From positions 310,001-374,000 of the forward strand of contig NZ_BATP01000022.1 in the NCBI RefSeq assembly GCF_000739615.1: a DNA stretch of 64,000 nucleotides, written 5' to 3'. The notes under the pieces were generated by a model, which made no database searches, had not been told where the DNA came from, and worked only from the letters and a program-made list of their open reading frames with translations. Numbering within the stretch: position 1 is the first letter of the stretch; each line of letters begins with the position of its first letter. A program made the position numbers and the translations under genes. Positions 1-8,199 of this stretch are shown here, piece by piece. Source of the DNA: Haloferula sp. BvORR071. GTDB taxonomy: Bacteria > Verrucomicrobiota > Verrucomicrobiia > Verrucomicrobiales > Akkermansiaceae.

Positions 1-2887
1 AGGTCCCGCCGATCAGGAGCTTGCCATCCGGCTGCAGCGCCAGCGAGTTCACCCACCATCCGCTGCTATCCCCGAAGTCAGGACCGGTGAAGCTGTTGTC
101 CACGCTGCCGTCCGGATTCAGGCGAGCCACGTATTCACGCGCAGTGCCATTGTAGCTGGTGAAGTTCCCGCCGATCAGGATCTTCCCGTCCGGTTGGACC
201 AGCACCGCACGCACGGTGGCGTTCGCTCCCGTGCCCGGGTTAAATCCCAGGTCGAGCGAGCCATCCGTATTGAGACGCGCGACGCGGTTGCGGGCGGTGC
301 CGTGCATGTTGGTGAAGTTGCCGACCACCAGGATCTTGCCATCCGGCTGGCAGGCGATGTCGTTCACGTTGGCACCGGCATTGACCCCTCCAGCGGCAAA
401 ACCATTGTCCACACCGCCGGTCGCAGTGATCCGCGCGATGCCGCCGCGGGTCGTGCTCTCGATCTGGTCGAAGTATCCGCCGATGATGATCTTACCATCT
501 GGCTGCACCAAGGACTTGATGACCGAGCTGTTGATGAAGGTGGCGGCGAAGGCCGCATCGTTGGCGCCAGGCTCGGCGATGTTCACCGTGGTCGCGGCAT
601 TGTCCACGATCACCCCGCCGGAGGGCGAGCTGAGCGTGACGCTGAAGTTCTGGATCCCCTCCGAGACAGCATCGCCCACAATCGGAATCGTAACCGTCTT
701 GTCGGCCGCGTCACCGTCCGCCCAGCTCACATTGCCGCTGCTGGCGGTGTAGTCGGAGGGGGCGGTGGCGGAGCCGTTGGAGGTCGCCCAATGCACGCTT
801 ACCGCGCCGCTATTGTTGTTGCTGCGCGTGAGCGTCAGCGTCGCGCTGCCGCCGTTCTCGTCCACGGTGTAGCTCGACTGAGTCCAAGAGACACGCGGCT
901 GGAAGGCAACCTGCACGTCCAGGTATTCGTTCGCTCCACTGCCGCCACGCGCCACGGTGGTCAGGCTGATGCCCGCAGCGCTGTCATCGAAGGTCTGCCC
1001 CACTGCCAGCGGTGCATCGCTGACGTTGCTGCCCGGGGTATTCAGATCCAGCAGAATGCCGTTGGTATTCTCATTCGCACCCCACACGACATAGGCACCG
1101 TTGTCGAAACTGGCATTGCCTGAGCCACGGCGGTAGCCGATCCAGTAATCCTGCGTACGGTTGCGCACCACTTTCAGGGCGAGCGCATTGCTGAGATTCG
1201 CGGCCGGGTCATCGAAGCGATAAACGCGGAAGGTGCCACCGCTGCCGATGGTGGTGACCGCCGTGTCCGGCAACCATTGGGCGATGCTCTTGTTCCAGTG
1301 GCTGAACTCACCACTGGAGCCGCTGGCGCTACCCATCACATCGCTGTTGTCACCATACTCGACCAGTGCGCCCGCAGGAGAGACCGGATTGCCATCGGTC
1401 ACTTGCCACGAGCTGGCGTGGTTCAGGCCATAGTTGTGGCCGATTTCGTGGGCCACGACGCCGAAGTGATAGGCGCCATTGATCCAGAAGCTCTTGCCCG
1501 GCGTGGAGCCCAGACCACCGTAAGTGATCTTGCTGTTAGGAAGGCCGCTCAGATTGCTGAACACCACGCCGATGCGATCGTAGTTGTCGAGATTGTAGCC
1601 CGCGCTGGTCGCCGCGGCTTCCGCATGCGTGTGGAGCAGGCTGGAATTCCCGGTGCCGCCGACCGGACCGTAGTTCGCATAGCTGGCCGCGGTGGCCGGC
1701 ATCCGCAGCACTGGCGTGACATCCGGCGAAGCGCCGCCGCTCACCGGAGCGATGCTGAGGGAGGTCTGCCCATAGCTACACTTCTCGTAGTATTCCTTCG
1801 CTCCGCCGGAGGTATTGAAGAGATCTACCGCATACTGGGGCGTGACGACTTCGCTGCCGAAGCTATTGACCGGCGTGCCCACCAGGTCGGAGAAATCCAC
1901 GCGGATGATCAGCACTTTCTTCGTCCCGTGCGTCCAAGCATAGGAAGGACGGCCGCTCACCGCACTTGAGCCCTGGCTGCCGTTGGCCAGCAGCACCTCA
2001 CCGCTGACGAGCTTTCGCTCCAGCGTGGCGATGTGGTTCGGCTTGCAGACCACTTGCACTTCGCCATTCACCTCCACCGCATGAATCTCGCCGGCGTTAA
2101 AGGGAGCATTGTCCGTCACCGGCGTTTTGATCCCGGAGATCGCACAAACCTCTTCCACCTTGCGGCCAGCCGCGGATTCACCAGACTCCAGAACCCGCAA
2201 CGGTGAATCGCTCAGAGCCAGCGATCCATCCAAGGCGATGCCGACGATGGAGATGTCCGGCAGGTAGTTGAGCTTCGCGCGCCGTCCATAGGAGAAAGCT
2301 TCGTATTCGCTGCCATTCACCAAGGCATGGCGGCTGTATGGCTGGATCGGCGTGGTGCGGCCGGGAGCCGGCGTCGCGGCCAGCAGCTCCACCGAGCCCC
2401 GGCCGGAAACCCGCTCTTCTAACAACGCTGTAATCTCCGCCGGAAGCTGGGCCCGGACCATCACTGGCACCGCTGCGGCCAGTGCTTGCTCCGGTGCCTT
2501 ACGGATCATCTCCGCGAGCACCACGCGGCGAGCGCTCGCGACGGCGATACCATCCTGCAAAATCTGCGCACGCTCGGCGTGCGGCAACGCCACGTAGCGC
2601 TTTGCCCATCCCGCAAAGGCAGCCAGCTCCGGCTGCTGCTGCGCTTGCCACCGCGAACCGATCACCGTTCGCGCTGCTGCGCTGGAAGCATCCACCACCA
2701 AATCCGGCTCCGGTCTTTCGGGACGGGCGGCCACCGGAACTTCACTGGATGCCGCGTCCCTCGCGGACATCGCAGCGAGCGGTTCAGCGGAATTTCTGTT
2801 AGATAAATACCAAGCCGCGGGAAGGACGATGGCAGCGGTCAGAGTAGCAGCAACAGCACGCGAGTGGGAGCGGGAAAGAGGAGGCAT
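1..2887 (-). CDS. Secreted metzincin-type metalloprotease (M11/gametolysin-like) with Calx-beta and delta-60 repeats, C-terminus cut by window edge
   Basis: The frame runs open from an ATG at 2887 to the window edge (962 codons present). The N-terminus has a hydrophobic segment after basic residues and is likely a signal peptide or anchor. The zinc motif HEIGHNYGLNH lies at about residues 480-490, and a downstream DVMG matches a metzincin Met-turn. The spacing and the EYGD before it resemble peptidase family M11. A Calx-beta-like domain follows at about 670-755 (SYTVDENGG, then DYTASSGNV). After about 770 come repeats of the type FNPGTG / QPDGKILIGGNF / RLNPDGS, the delta-60 repeat often found in large secreted bacterial proteins. 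Inference: a secreted or surface protease, substrate unknown. The leader has no Shine-Dalgarno sequence and is C-rich. The stop codon lies outside the window. Confidence 0.88.
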   Translation of the reverse strand, partial: MPPLSRSHSRAVAATLTAAIVLPAAWYLSNRNSAEPLAAMSARDAASSEVPVAARPERPEPDLVVDASSAAARTVIGSRWQAQQQPELAAFAGWAKRYVALPHAERAQILQDGIAVASARRVVLAEMIRKAPEQALAAAVPVMVRAQLPAEITALLEERVSGRGSVELLAATPAPGRTTPIQPYSRHALVNGSEYEAFSYGRRAKLNYLPDISIVGIALDGSLALSDSPLRVLESGESAAGRKVEEVCAISGIKTPVTDNAPFNAGEIHAVEVNGEVQVVCKPNHIATLERKLVSGEVLLANGSQGSSAVSGRPSYAWTHGTKKVLIIRVDFSDLVGTPVNSFGSEVVTPQYAVDLFNTSGGAKEYYEKCSYGQTSLSIAPVSGGASPDVTPVLRMPATAASYANYGPVGGTGNSSLLHTHAEAAATSAGYNLDNYDRIGVVFSNLSGLPNSKITYGGLGSTPGKSFWINGAYHFGVVAHEIGHNYGLNHASSWQVTDGNPVSPAGALVEYGDNSDVMGSASGSSGEFSHWNKSIAQWLPDTAVTTIGSGGTFRVYRFDDPAANLSNALALKVVRNRTQDYWIGYRRGSGNASFDNGAYVVWGANENTNGILLDLNTPGSNVSDAPLAVGQTFDDSAAGISLTTVARGGSGANEYLDVQVAFQPRVSWTQSSYTVDENGGSATLTLTRSNNNSGAVSVHWATSNGSATAPSDYTASSGNVSWADGDAADKTVTIPIVGDAVSEGIQNFSVTLSSPSGGVIVDNAATTVNIAEPGANDAAFAATFINSSVIKSLVQPDGKIIIGGYFDQIESTTRGGIARITATGGVDNGFAAGGVNAGANVNDIACQPDGKILVVGNFTNMHGTARNRVARLNTDGSLDLGFNPGTGANATVRAVLVQPDGKILIGGNFTSYNGTAREYVARLNPDGSVDNSFTGPDFGDSSGWWVNSLALQPDGKLLIGGT

Positions 2888-3027
2888 AGGTGGGAGTGGG
2901 TGGACGCGCGAGACGGCTTCCCCATGGGACACGCCTGCCATCGCAGCCTCGGCAGGCTGCACCAGCAGAGCCGAAACACCAGCCAAATTGACATTCAGCT
3001 GGCCCGTAACAACCACCCTAACAGCAA

Positions 3028-3066
3028 GAAACGAAAACGGCCAAGACGGAGAAATCCGCCTCGGCC
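3028..3066 (-). terminator. Intrinsic terminator after the 109-residue gene
   Basis: On the minus strand a 12-bp stem (arms 3055-3066 and 3039-3050, two G-U pairs, TTTC loop) is followed by TTTTCGTTTC. It lies about 20 bases after the stop of the gene at 3089-3418, so it fits as that gene's terminator. Confidence 0.7.
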
Positions 3067-3088
3067 GTAGATCACTCGCGGGTCTACC

Positions 3089-3418
3089 TTAGTGGAAGAA
3101 TCCGCCCTTGAAGCTGATCTGGTCGTGGCTTTCGCTGCCAAGCATGGCGGTCTCGGCCTGATCCATGGTGAGGTAAACCTTGGGCACCCAAGAGATGAGC
3201 GTTGCTTCTCCCTGGCGGGAAGTCGCCATCACCGCACTCAATGACACCGTCAGGCACATGATCGCTGCGGGTAGGCTCGGATAATGATAGCGTCGGCGGT
3301 TCGGGCGCGCGAAGCGTCCGGCGAGCATTTGGTTTACCTCGGCTGGGTCACCGGGGGCGTAGGGGACAAACGGAAGCGCATCGGCCTCCGCAAACGAACC
3401 TTTCACGGTCGTTGTCAT
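3089..3418 (-). CDS. Small membrane-associated protein of unknown function
   Basis: This 109-residue protein belongs to no family I recognise. Residues about 46-66 form one hydrophobic stretch (AAIMCLTVSLSAVMA) that could span the membrane, preceded by an Arg-rich patch (RPNRRRYHY), so the N-terminus is probably cytoplasmic. The leader upstream of the ATG is C-rich with no Shine-Dalgarno sequence, like many genes here. A good intrinsic terminator directly downstream supports a real single-gene transcript. The name stays hypothetical. Confidence 0.6.
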   Translation of the reverse strand: MTTTVKGSFAEADALPFVPYAPGDPAEVNQMLAGRFARPNRRRYHYPSLPAAIMCLTVSLSAVMATSRQGEATLISWVPKVYLTMDQAETAMLGSESHDQISFKGGFFH

Positions 3419-3514
3419 GGGGGAGTGGGGGGTTTTGGTTTGGGACAGCCCAAAGAGAACGGGGGTCGATCTCTAGGACGACCGCATTATTCGAGGCCAT
3501 CGACTTTCTCCCAT

Positions 3515-3528
3515 TACGCGATCGCGTA
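3515..3528. promoter_or_regulatory. 14-bp perfect palindrome, possible operator, in a 243-bp AT-richer intergenic region
   Basis: TACGCGATCGCGTA is a perfect palindrome. It lies about 100 bp upstream of the small minus-strand gene starting at 3418, in a stretch (3419-3661) much richer in A/T than its surroundings. It could be a repressor site or a GCGATCGC-type repeat word. I see nothing else assignable in this intergenic stretch. Confidence 0.3.
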
Positions 3529-3661
3529 GTACTGGTTTATTTTCTGGCCAAGACGAATCAAGTTAGATCGAAAATCGAACAAAAACAGCAACTCACTCAT
3601 CTTCAATACACTGAAGATAAGCCGCATTAATTTACCAACATCATCCCGTAGGCGCGATTTT

Positions 3662-5779
3662 TCACTCCGGGAGCGCGAAGGCCACGTACGAATCGCCGCT
3701 CTTGGTTCCCATCTTCCCTCCTCCGCAGGCCACGACCACGTACTGGCGGCCCTTCACCGTGTAGGTCGCAGGGGTGGCATAGCCACCAGCGGGTAGCTTG
3801 GTCTTCCAGAGTTCCTTGCCGGTCTTGCGGTCAAAGGCACGCAGATGTTCATCCCGGCTGGCAGCGATAAAAATCAGGCCACCGGCGGTGATGACCGGTC
3901 CGCCGTAGTTCTCCGTGCCGGTCTGGGGAATGCCCTTGGCGGTAAGTTCGGGATACTCCCCGAGCGGGACACTCCACTTGCGTTCACCCGTGTTCAGATC
4001 GATCGCGTTCAAGGTGCCCCAAGGCGGCTTCACCGCGGGGTAGCCTTGCGGATCGAGCCAGCGGTTGTAGCCGGTGGTCGAGTAAGGCACCGCCGCAAGG
4101 CCGCCACTGCCGGGTTCCTCCTTATGACCCGCGTCATTGGCGGCCGGTGCCACCTCGCCGAAGAGGTAGTCCACCACCTTGGCCCGCTGGGCATCTGTTA
4201 GAAAAGCGAAGGAGGGCATCACGTTCTTGCCGGTCTTCAGTACCGCATGCACATCCGGCTTCTTGAGGCGTGCGCCAATGTCCACTAGCGAGGGCACGTT
4301 CTGCGCCGGGTTGCCCTTGCGGTCGGCGCCGTGACAGGCGGCGCAGATCTGCGCGAAGATCGCCTCGCCGCTGGCTGGAGCCGCGCCGCCTTCAGTCTTG
4401 GCCGGGACCATGGTGAGGATCCAAGGCATCTCGTTGGCATTCACATAGAGGATACCATCGGCATCGGCCGCGGCACCGCCCCACTCCGCGCCACCGTCGA
4501 AGCCGGGAAAGATGATCGTCCCCTGCTCGCTCGGCGGTGTGAAGGGTGCATGCTTGCGGACTTGGGCAAGGCGGCTCATCACCGCGGCCCGTGCTTCCGG
4601 CGAGACATCGGTGACCTGCGATTCATCTAACACCTGCCGAGCAAAGGGCGCAGGCTTCAGAGGCAAAGGCTGGGTGGGCCATGCCGACTCGCCCTGCAAA
4701 TCCGAGGGCAGCACCGGCTTCTCCTCGATCGGGAAGAGCGGCTTACCGGTCTCTCGCTCGAAGACGAAAACGTGGCCCGATTTGGTGACCTGCGCCACGG
4801 CATCGATGCTCTTCCCGTCCTGCTTCACGGTCACGAGGTTCGGCGGCGCGGGCAGATCGCGGTCCCAGAGATCGTGATGCACGAACTGGAAGTGCCAGCG
4901 GTACTTGCCGGTGGCGGCATCCAATGCGATCAGGCAGTTCGCGAAGAGATTCTTGCCAAGGCGGTCGCCACCCCAGAAGTCGAAGGCCGCCGAGCCGGTC
5001 GGGCAGAAGACCATGCCGCGCGCTTCATCCAGCGCGAAGCCGGTCCAGACATTCGCGCCGCCCACCGACTTGTGAGCTTCCGGCGGCCAGGTCTCGTAAC
5101 CCGGCTCTCCCGGCAAGGGGATCGTATTGAAGCGCCAGACCAGCTCGCCCGTCCTCACATTGAAGGCGCGGATGGGGCCGGGTGCAGCGGGCGCGGGGCC
5201 CTCGCCGAGTCGCATGCCCATAATGAGCAGGTCCTTGAAGATCACTCCGGGGGTATTCGCGGCGAGGTAGAGGCCGCCGGCATTCGGCCCGAGGCCGTCC
5301 TTCAAATTGAGGCTACCTTCCTTGCCAAAGCTGGAGATCCGCTTGCCGGTCTGCGGATCGATCGCGTGGAGGAAACAGTCATTCGCGAAGAAGAGCCGCG
5401 CCTCCTCCTCCTTCTCGCCCGGCCAATAGACCAGACCGCGGTTCACGCCGCCCTTCGGCATGCCCACGGATTTGGGATCGAAGCTCCACTTCTTCTCCCC
5501 GGTGGCAGCATCCACCGCAAAGAGCTCGAAATCCGGCGATGTGCCGTAGAGCACGCCGCCTATCACCAGCGGGTTACACTGGATCTGCGCCGCTCCGCCG
5601 GAGTGGTAGGTCCAAACTTCTGTTAGCTTGGTGACATTCTCGGGCGTGATCTGCGCGGCGGCGGAATAGTGGCTGCTGGTCTTGTCCCCGAGATAGGCGC
5701 TCCAGTCCTGATCCTTCTCTTGGGCAGATGCGGCAGTGGCGGCAAAAATCAGGGCGAGGCAGCAACGGTTGATTTGCAC
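3662..5779 (-). CDS. PQQ-dependent dehydrogenase with c-type haem domain (quinoprotein)
   Basis: This 705-residue exported protein starts at GTG, with GAGGTGAG just upstream, and has a signal peptide (LALIFAATAASA). Residues about 25-460 and 590-705 carry repeated propeller signatures of membrane-type glucose/alcohol quinoproteins (DAATGEKKW, DRKTGKELWKTK, LNTGERKW). Between them sits a cytochrome c domain with CAACH at about 478-482 and a later VMPSF Met, the likely sixth haem ligand. The family oxidises sugars or alcohols in the periplasm and passes electrons to a quinone or cytochrome. The actual substrate cannot be read from the sequence. The inserted haem domain splits the propeller, as in some PQQ-binding-like proteins of Planctomycetes and Verrucomicrobia. 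It stands alone, with unrelated small genes downstream. Confidence 0.9.
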   Translation of the reverse strand: MQINRCCLALIFAATAASAQEKDQDWSAYLGDKTSSHYSAAAQITPENVTKLTEVWTYHSGGAAQIQCNPLVIGGVLYGTSPDFELFAVDAATGEKKWSFDPKSVGMPKGGVNRGLVYWPGEKEEEARLFFANDCFLHAIDPQTGKRISSFGKEGSLNLKDGLGPNAGGLYLAANTPGVIFKDLLIMGMRLGEGPAPAAPGPIRAFNVRTGELVWRFNTIPLPGEPGYETWPPEAHKSVGGANVWTGFALDEARGMVFCPTGSAAFDFWGGDRLGKNLFANCLIALDAATGKYRWHFQFVHHDLWDRDLPAPPNLVTVKQDGKSIDAVAQVTKSGHVFVFERETGKPLFPIEEKPVLPSDLQGESAWPTQPLPLKPAPFARQVLDESQVTDVSPEARAAVMSRLAQVRKHAPFTPPSEQGTIIFPGFDGGAEWGGAAADADGILYVNANEMPWILTMVPAKTEGGAAPASGEAIFAQICAACHGADRKGNPAQNVPSLVDIGARLKKPDVHAVLKTGKNVMPSFAFLTDAQRAKVVDYLFGEVAPAANDAGHKEEPGSGGLAAVPYSTTGYNRWLDPQGYPAVKPPWGTLNAIDLNTGERKWSVPLGEYPELTAKGIPQTGTENYGGPVITAGGLIFIAASRDEHLRAFDRKTGKELWKTKLPAGGYATPATYTVKGRQYVVVACGGGKMGTKSGDSYVAFALPE

Positions 5780-5828
5780 CTCACCTCAACGGCAGGGCAG
5801 AGGCCTAGCCTTTCACCGCTGACCCACC

Positions 5829-6215
5829 TCATTCCGCGTAAGGCGCAGCCCATGCGGGATGCCCGTCCTTCACGGCGTAGGCGGCCACGCTGCCCTTCCG
5901 GTCACCGCTCACTGTATCGAACAACTCAATCGTGGCCGGGCCGTGCTCGGCGCGAGACTTGGTCACCACGTTCTTGCCGCCGTTCACGAAGCGCCACTCC
6001 TCCACCACCGGCAAGGCAGTGCGGATGGACGTCAGCGGCGCCCCCTTCTCCGTCACCATCAGGCCGCCCGAAACCACGCGCGCGCGGTAGCTATTGCCGG
6101 GGCCATCCATCGGGATTTCCTCTACCGCCGGCTCACGCGAGGTCCTAGTCATGCCACCGCAGGAGGCGAACACACAGCACGCGAGGGGCAGCACAAGGAA
6201 GAGAGAGAATCTCAT
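5829..6215 (-). CDS. Putative lipoprotein, unknown function
   Basis: The frame is open from 6260, but the ATG at 6215 gives a typical lipoprotein signal (MRFSLFLVLPLACCVFASC), so I prefer it. The mature protein would be about 110 residues with a Cys at the end of the hydrophobic stretch. The rest is a small beta-rich domain (RARVVSGGLMVTEKG, ATIELFDTVSGDRKG) of no family I know. It follows the gene at 6257-6712 closely and probably shares its transcript. Confidence 0.6.
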   Translation of the reverse strand: MRFSLFLVLPLACCVFASCGGMTRTSREPAVEEIPMDGPGNSYRARVVSGGLMVTEKGAPLTSIRTALPVVEEWRFVNGGKNVVTKSRAEHGPATIELFDTVSGDRKGSVAAYAVKDGHPAWAAPYAE

Positions 6216-6256
6216 GAGCGGAGATGGTGGAAGTATTTCCGGGGCGGGCCCTGCCG

Positions 6257-6712
6257 TCACGGCTTATCACGAAGATGGATCAATTTCAAAAGTTCCGCCG
6301 AAAAGCCCGAGGCCGAAAGCAGCCGATCCTCAGGTCCGTCCACCATCGAGATCCGGGCGGCACCCGCAGTCGCCTGATAGTCGTAGCAAACCATCCCGGC
6401 AGGTCCGGCCACCGTGATCTTGAAGCGGTCAGGGTAGCTTAAGCGCCCCTCACCCGGACCGGCCGCAAGATCGGCGGATAGAGCCTTCTCCAACAATTCT
6501 CCTTCCCCGGGGGCAAGTTCGAGCGCCACGCTCTTCGAGGGCTTGTTTCCCAGATTGTAGGACACCAGCACCCTCTCGGCATCCTTGAAGTATCCCGCGA
6601 AGCTCAGCACCCGCGGCGGCGGCCCGGAAATCGGCATCTCTTCACGGGGCGCGATCAGGTAGCCAGCGGCAAAGCAAACGAAACCGAAGATCAGGAGCCA
6701 AACAAACTTCAT
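6257..6712 (-). CDS. Exported or membrane-anchored protein, unknown function
   Basis: This 151-residue protein has one N-terminal hydrophobic segment (FVWLLIFGFVCFAAGYLI) and an otherwise soluble body, so it is exported or anchored with its body outside the cytoplasm. I recognise no domain. It lies between the four-helix membrane protein at 6770 and the lipoprotein at 5829, all on one strand with short gaps, which suggests a small envelope operon. Confidence 0.65.
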   Translation of the reverse strand: MKFVWLLIFGFVCFAAGYLIAPREEMPISGPPPRVLSFAGYFKDAERVLVSYNLGNKPSKSVALELAPGEGELLEKALSADLAAGPGEGRLSYPDRFKITVAGPAGMVCYDYQATAGAARISMVDGPEDRLLSASGFSAELLKLIHLRDKP

Positions 6713-6769
6713 GCGAGTCGCGCCTTATCTCTCTGCCGCGGTTTTGCGAAGTCAAGCGGGCTCACTGCC

Positions 6770-7330
6770 TCAACGCCGGTTCGGTAGCGCCGCCAGCTCG
6801 CGCAAGGCCGCGACCGTGATCATCGCGATGCCTCCGAGCTCCAGAATCCAGTTCATCTTCATCCCCGCGACCTTGGTTTTGAAGAAGGCATCCACGTGGT
6901 GAAAGGAGATCGCCCGCACCACGATGAAGGTCAGCGTGAAGAGCAGGCCGAAGGCGAGCAGCTTGTGCCCCTGGATGAAATCCCGGAAGCGCCAGAAGAA
7001 CCACGCGCCGAATACCGCAGCCCCGGCGATCACCCCGATCACGAACCACTTCTGCACCCCGCGCCGCTCGCCATACCAGTCGCCCTCCTTCGCGACTTCC
7101 CGGCCGAGGTCGGTGAACAGCGACTGGAGGTCGAGCTGCTTGTTGATACAGAGCGCCGCCATCACAATCGCCACCCAGATCCAGATCTTTCCGCGCTTGT
7201 CCGGTCCGCTCTTCTTCCCAGCGCGCCATGCGAAGAAGGCCGCCAGCGCGTAGGCGAAGACCGTGAACCAGCCCATGAAGCCCGGATCGCCGATACCGGG
7301 GCGCCACTTGATATGAAGCAGTAGATCCAT
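6770..7330 (-). CDS. Integral membrane protein, unknown function
   Basis: I place the start at the ATG at 7330 rather than the frame opening at 7366, because the protein then begins directly ahead of its first membrane segment. The 186 residues contain about four hydrophobic helices (WFTVFAYALAAFFAW, WIWVAIVMAALCI, WFVIGVIAGAAVFGAWFFW, LLAFGLLFTLTFIVVRAI) and a weaker C-terminal one. No transporter or enzyme motif is visible. It is the first gene of the minus-strand run 7330-5829. Confidence 0.7.
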   Translation of the reverse strand: MDLLLHIKWRPGIGDPGFMGWFTVFAYALAAFFAWRAGKKSGPDKRGKIWIWVAIVMAALCINKQLDLQSLFTDLGREVAKEGDWYGERRGVQKWFVIGVIAGAAVFGAWFFWRFRDFIQGHKLLAFGLLFTLTFIVVRAISFHHVDAFFKTKVAGMKMNWILELGGIAMITVAALRELAALPNRR

Positions 7331-7429
7331 CGCTCGTGGGGGAGGCTTCTTTCCCTCTCTCACCACGTCGCGGATGTCGATGGATTTTCCCGGTTGGAGA
7401 CGAGTGGAGTCGCCCCCCGTCCTGCTCTC

Positions 7430-7479
7430 AAAAGAAAAAACCGGGACCGCCCATCCCCCCGGATCAGGCAGTCCCGGTT
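7430..7479 (-). terminator. Intrinsic terminator (minus strand)
   Basis: The arms AACCGGGAC and GTCCCGGTT (7439-7447 and 7471-7479) enclose a 23-nt loop. On the minus strand they are followed by a T-rich run, the complement of 7431-7440. No protein gene on this strand ends just before it, so it implies a non-coding or long leader transcript from upstream. Confidence 0.65.
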
Positions 7480-7800
7480 AGATCAAACCGGATGCGCGTG
7501 TGTGTGTCGTGTCAGAGCAAGGAATTCAGCGCAGCGGGCGGCAGGGCGGCGAATTCAGCGCGCCGGGGTCCCCCCGGACCCCGGCAGCACCTGAATACTA
7601 CGTTTGCCGACAACCTGGAAAGCGTCGGGCACGGCGCATGTCAGGTCCCCCGACCCTTGATGCACCGAACCCGTGGAACCGGCCGATTGACAGACGGTGC
7701 CGGCTTGGGGCTCCACGAGCGAGGTCCCCCGACCCTGCTTCGCTTCGCATCCTTCGCGATTGGCAACCGTTCCCCCCGCCAAGCGGGCCGGTGTTTGTTG
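7480..7800 (-). ncRNA. Candidate structured non-coding RNA B (or leader), unidentified
   Basis: No convincing protein gene lies here, although the stretch ends in a strong minus-strand terminator (7430-7479). It is dense in hairpins: GGGGTCC/GGACCCC around a C-rich loop at about 7565-7582, and two copies of AGGTCCCCCGACCCT (7643-7657 and 7721-7735). GAATTCAGCGC also occurs twice, at about 7523 and 7551. Length plus terminator would suit a stable RNA of about 370 nt. I looked for the conserved words of RNase P RNA, tmRNA and SRP RNA and did not find them. Strand and 5' end are inference. Confidence 0.25.
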
Positions 7801-7843
7801 AAAAAATGGTCGGCACCGGGGAGCTTTCGCTCCCGACGGTGCC
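7801..7843 (-). terminator. Strong intrinsic terminator (minus strand)
   Basis: On the minus strand GGCACCG-TC-GGGAGC-GAAA-GCTCCC-CGGTGCC forms a 13-bp stem with a two-base bulge and a tetraloop. Five bases later comes TTTTTT. This is one of the best terminators in the window, yet it lies about 360 bp beyond purF, which has its own hairpin at 8142-8167. Confidence 0.8.
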
Positions 7844-7975
7844 AAGACGAGATTCATCCCGGCGTAAGCCCTGTCCGCTCGGAGCGCACCCCCCGGAACG
7901 TCCGTACCGGTCAGGGTCTCGTTGGGAAGGAAGCTCGTCATTACTGAACCAATCGCAGTCGACTCAGGTCGATTT
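7801..7975 (-). ncRNA. Candidate small RNA A, about 175 nt, ending in the 7801-7843 terminator
   Basis: The minus-strand stretch before the terminator can fold into a long arm: GACGAG with CTCGTC, then a large internal loop, then CCCTG with CAGGG and short apical hairpins. ACGAGA, just after the first element, can pair with the same partner, so two alternative folds exist. The closing stem plus central bubble recalls 6S RNA architecture, but I have no sequence support for that family. Independent small RNA or attenuator remain equally possible. Confidence 0.3.
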
Positions 7976-8141
7976 CCAAAAAATGTGAGAAATTTTTGAA
8001 CGCGGATGATCCGCGGTGTCTAATGTTTGGGGTTTCAGTGATTTACGGAAAATTCGATTTCCCGCGAAAATCTCGAAATGTGGCCCAGAGCCACTTCGGG
8101 ACGGGACCCGACCCGGCATCCCCCACTCCAAAATAGCGAAC

Positions 8142-8167
8142 GGGCGCGATCCATACAGATCGCGCCC
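8142..8167 (-). terminator. Hairpin terminator after purF
   Basis: GGGCGCGATC and GATCGCGCCC (8142-8151 and 8158-8167) form a perfect 10-bp stem with a 6-nt loop, 32 bases after the purF stop. The trailing minus-strand sequence is only weakly T-rich (GTTCGCTATTTT). The position fits the end of the purMF transcript. Confidence 0.6.
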
Positions 8168-8199
8168 TCTAAATCGCTTCAGCCAAGCTGCCTCCGGGA

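Noticed and set aside
7555-7941. 128-codon minus-strand frame in the structured intergenic region
   Set aside because: It crosses a strong terminator and several hairpins, has a Gly/Ala/Arg composition typical of non-coding GC-rich DNA, and no signal or family.
7430-7975. RNase P RNA, tmRNA or SRP RNA
   Set aside because: Their conserved core words were not found on either strand, so only an unidentified RNA is proposed.
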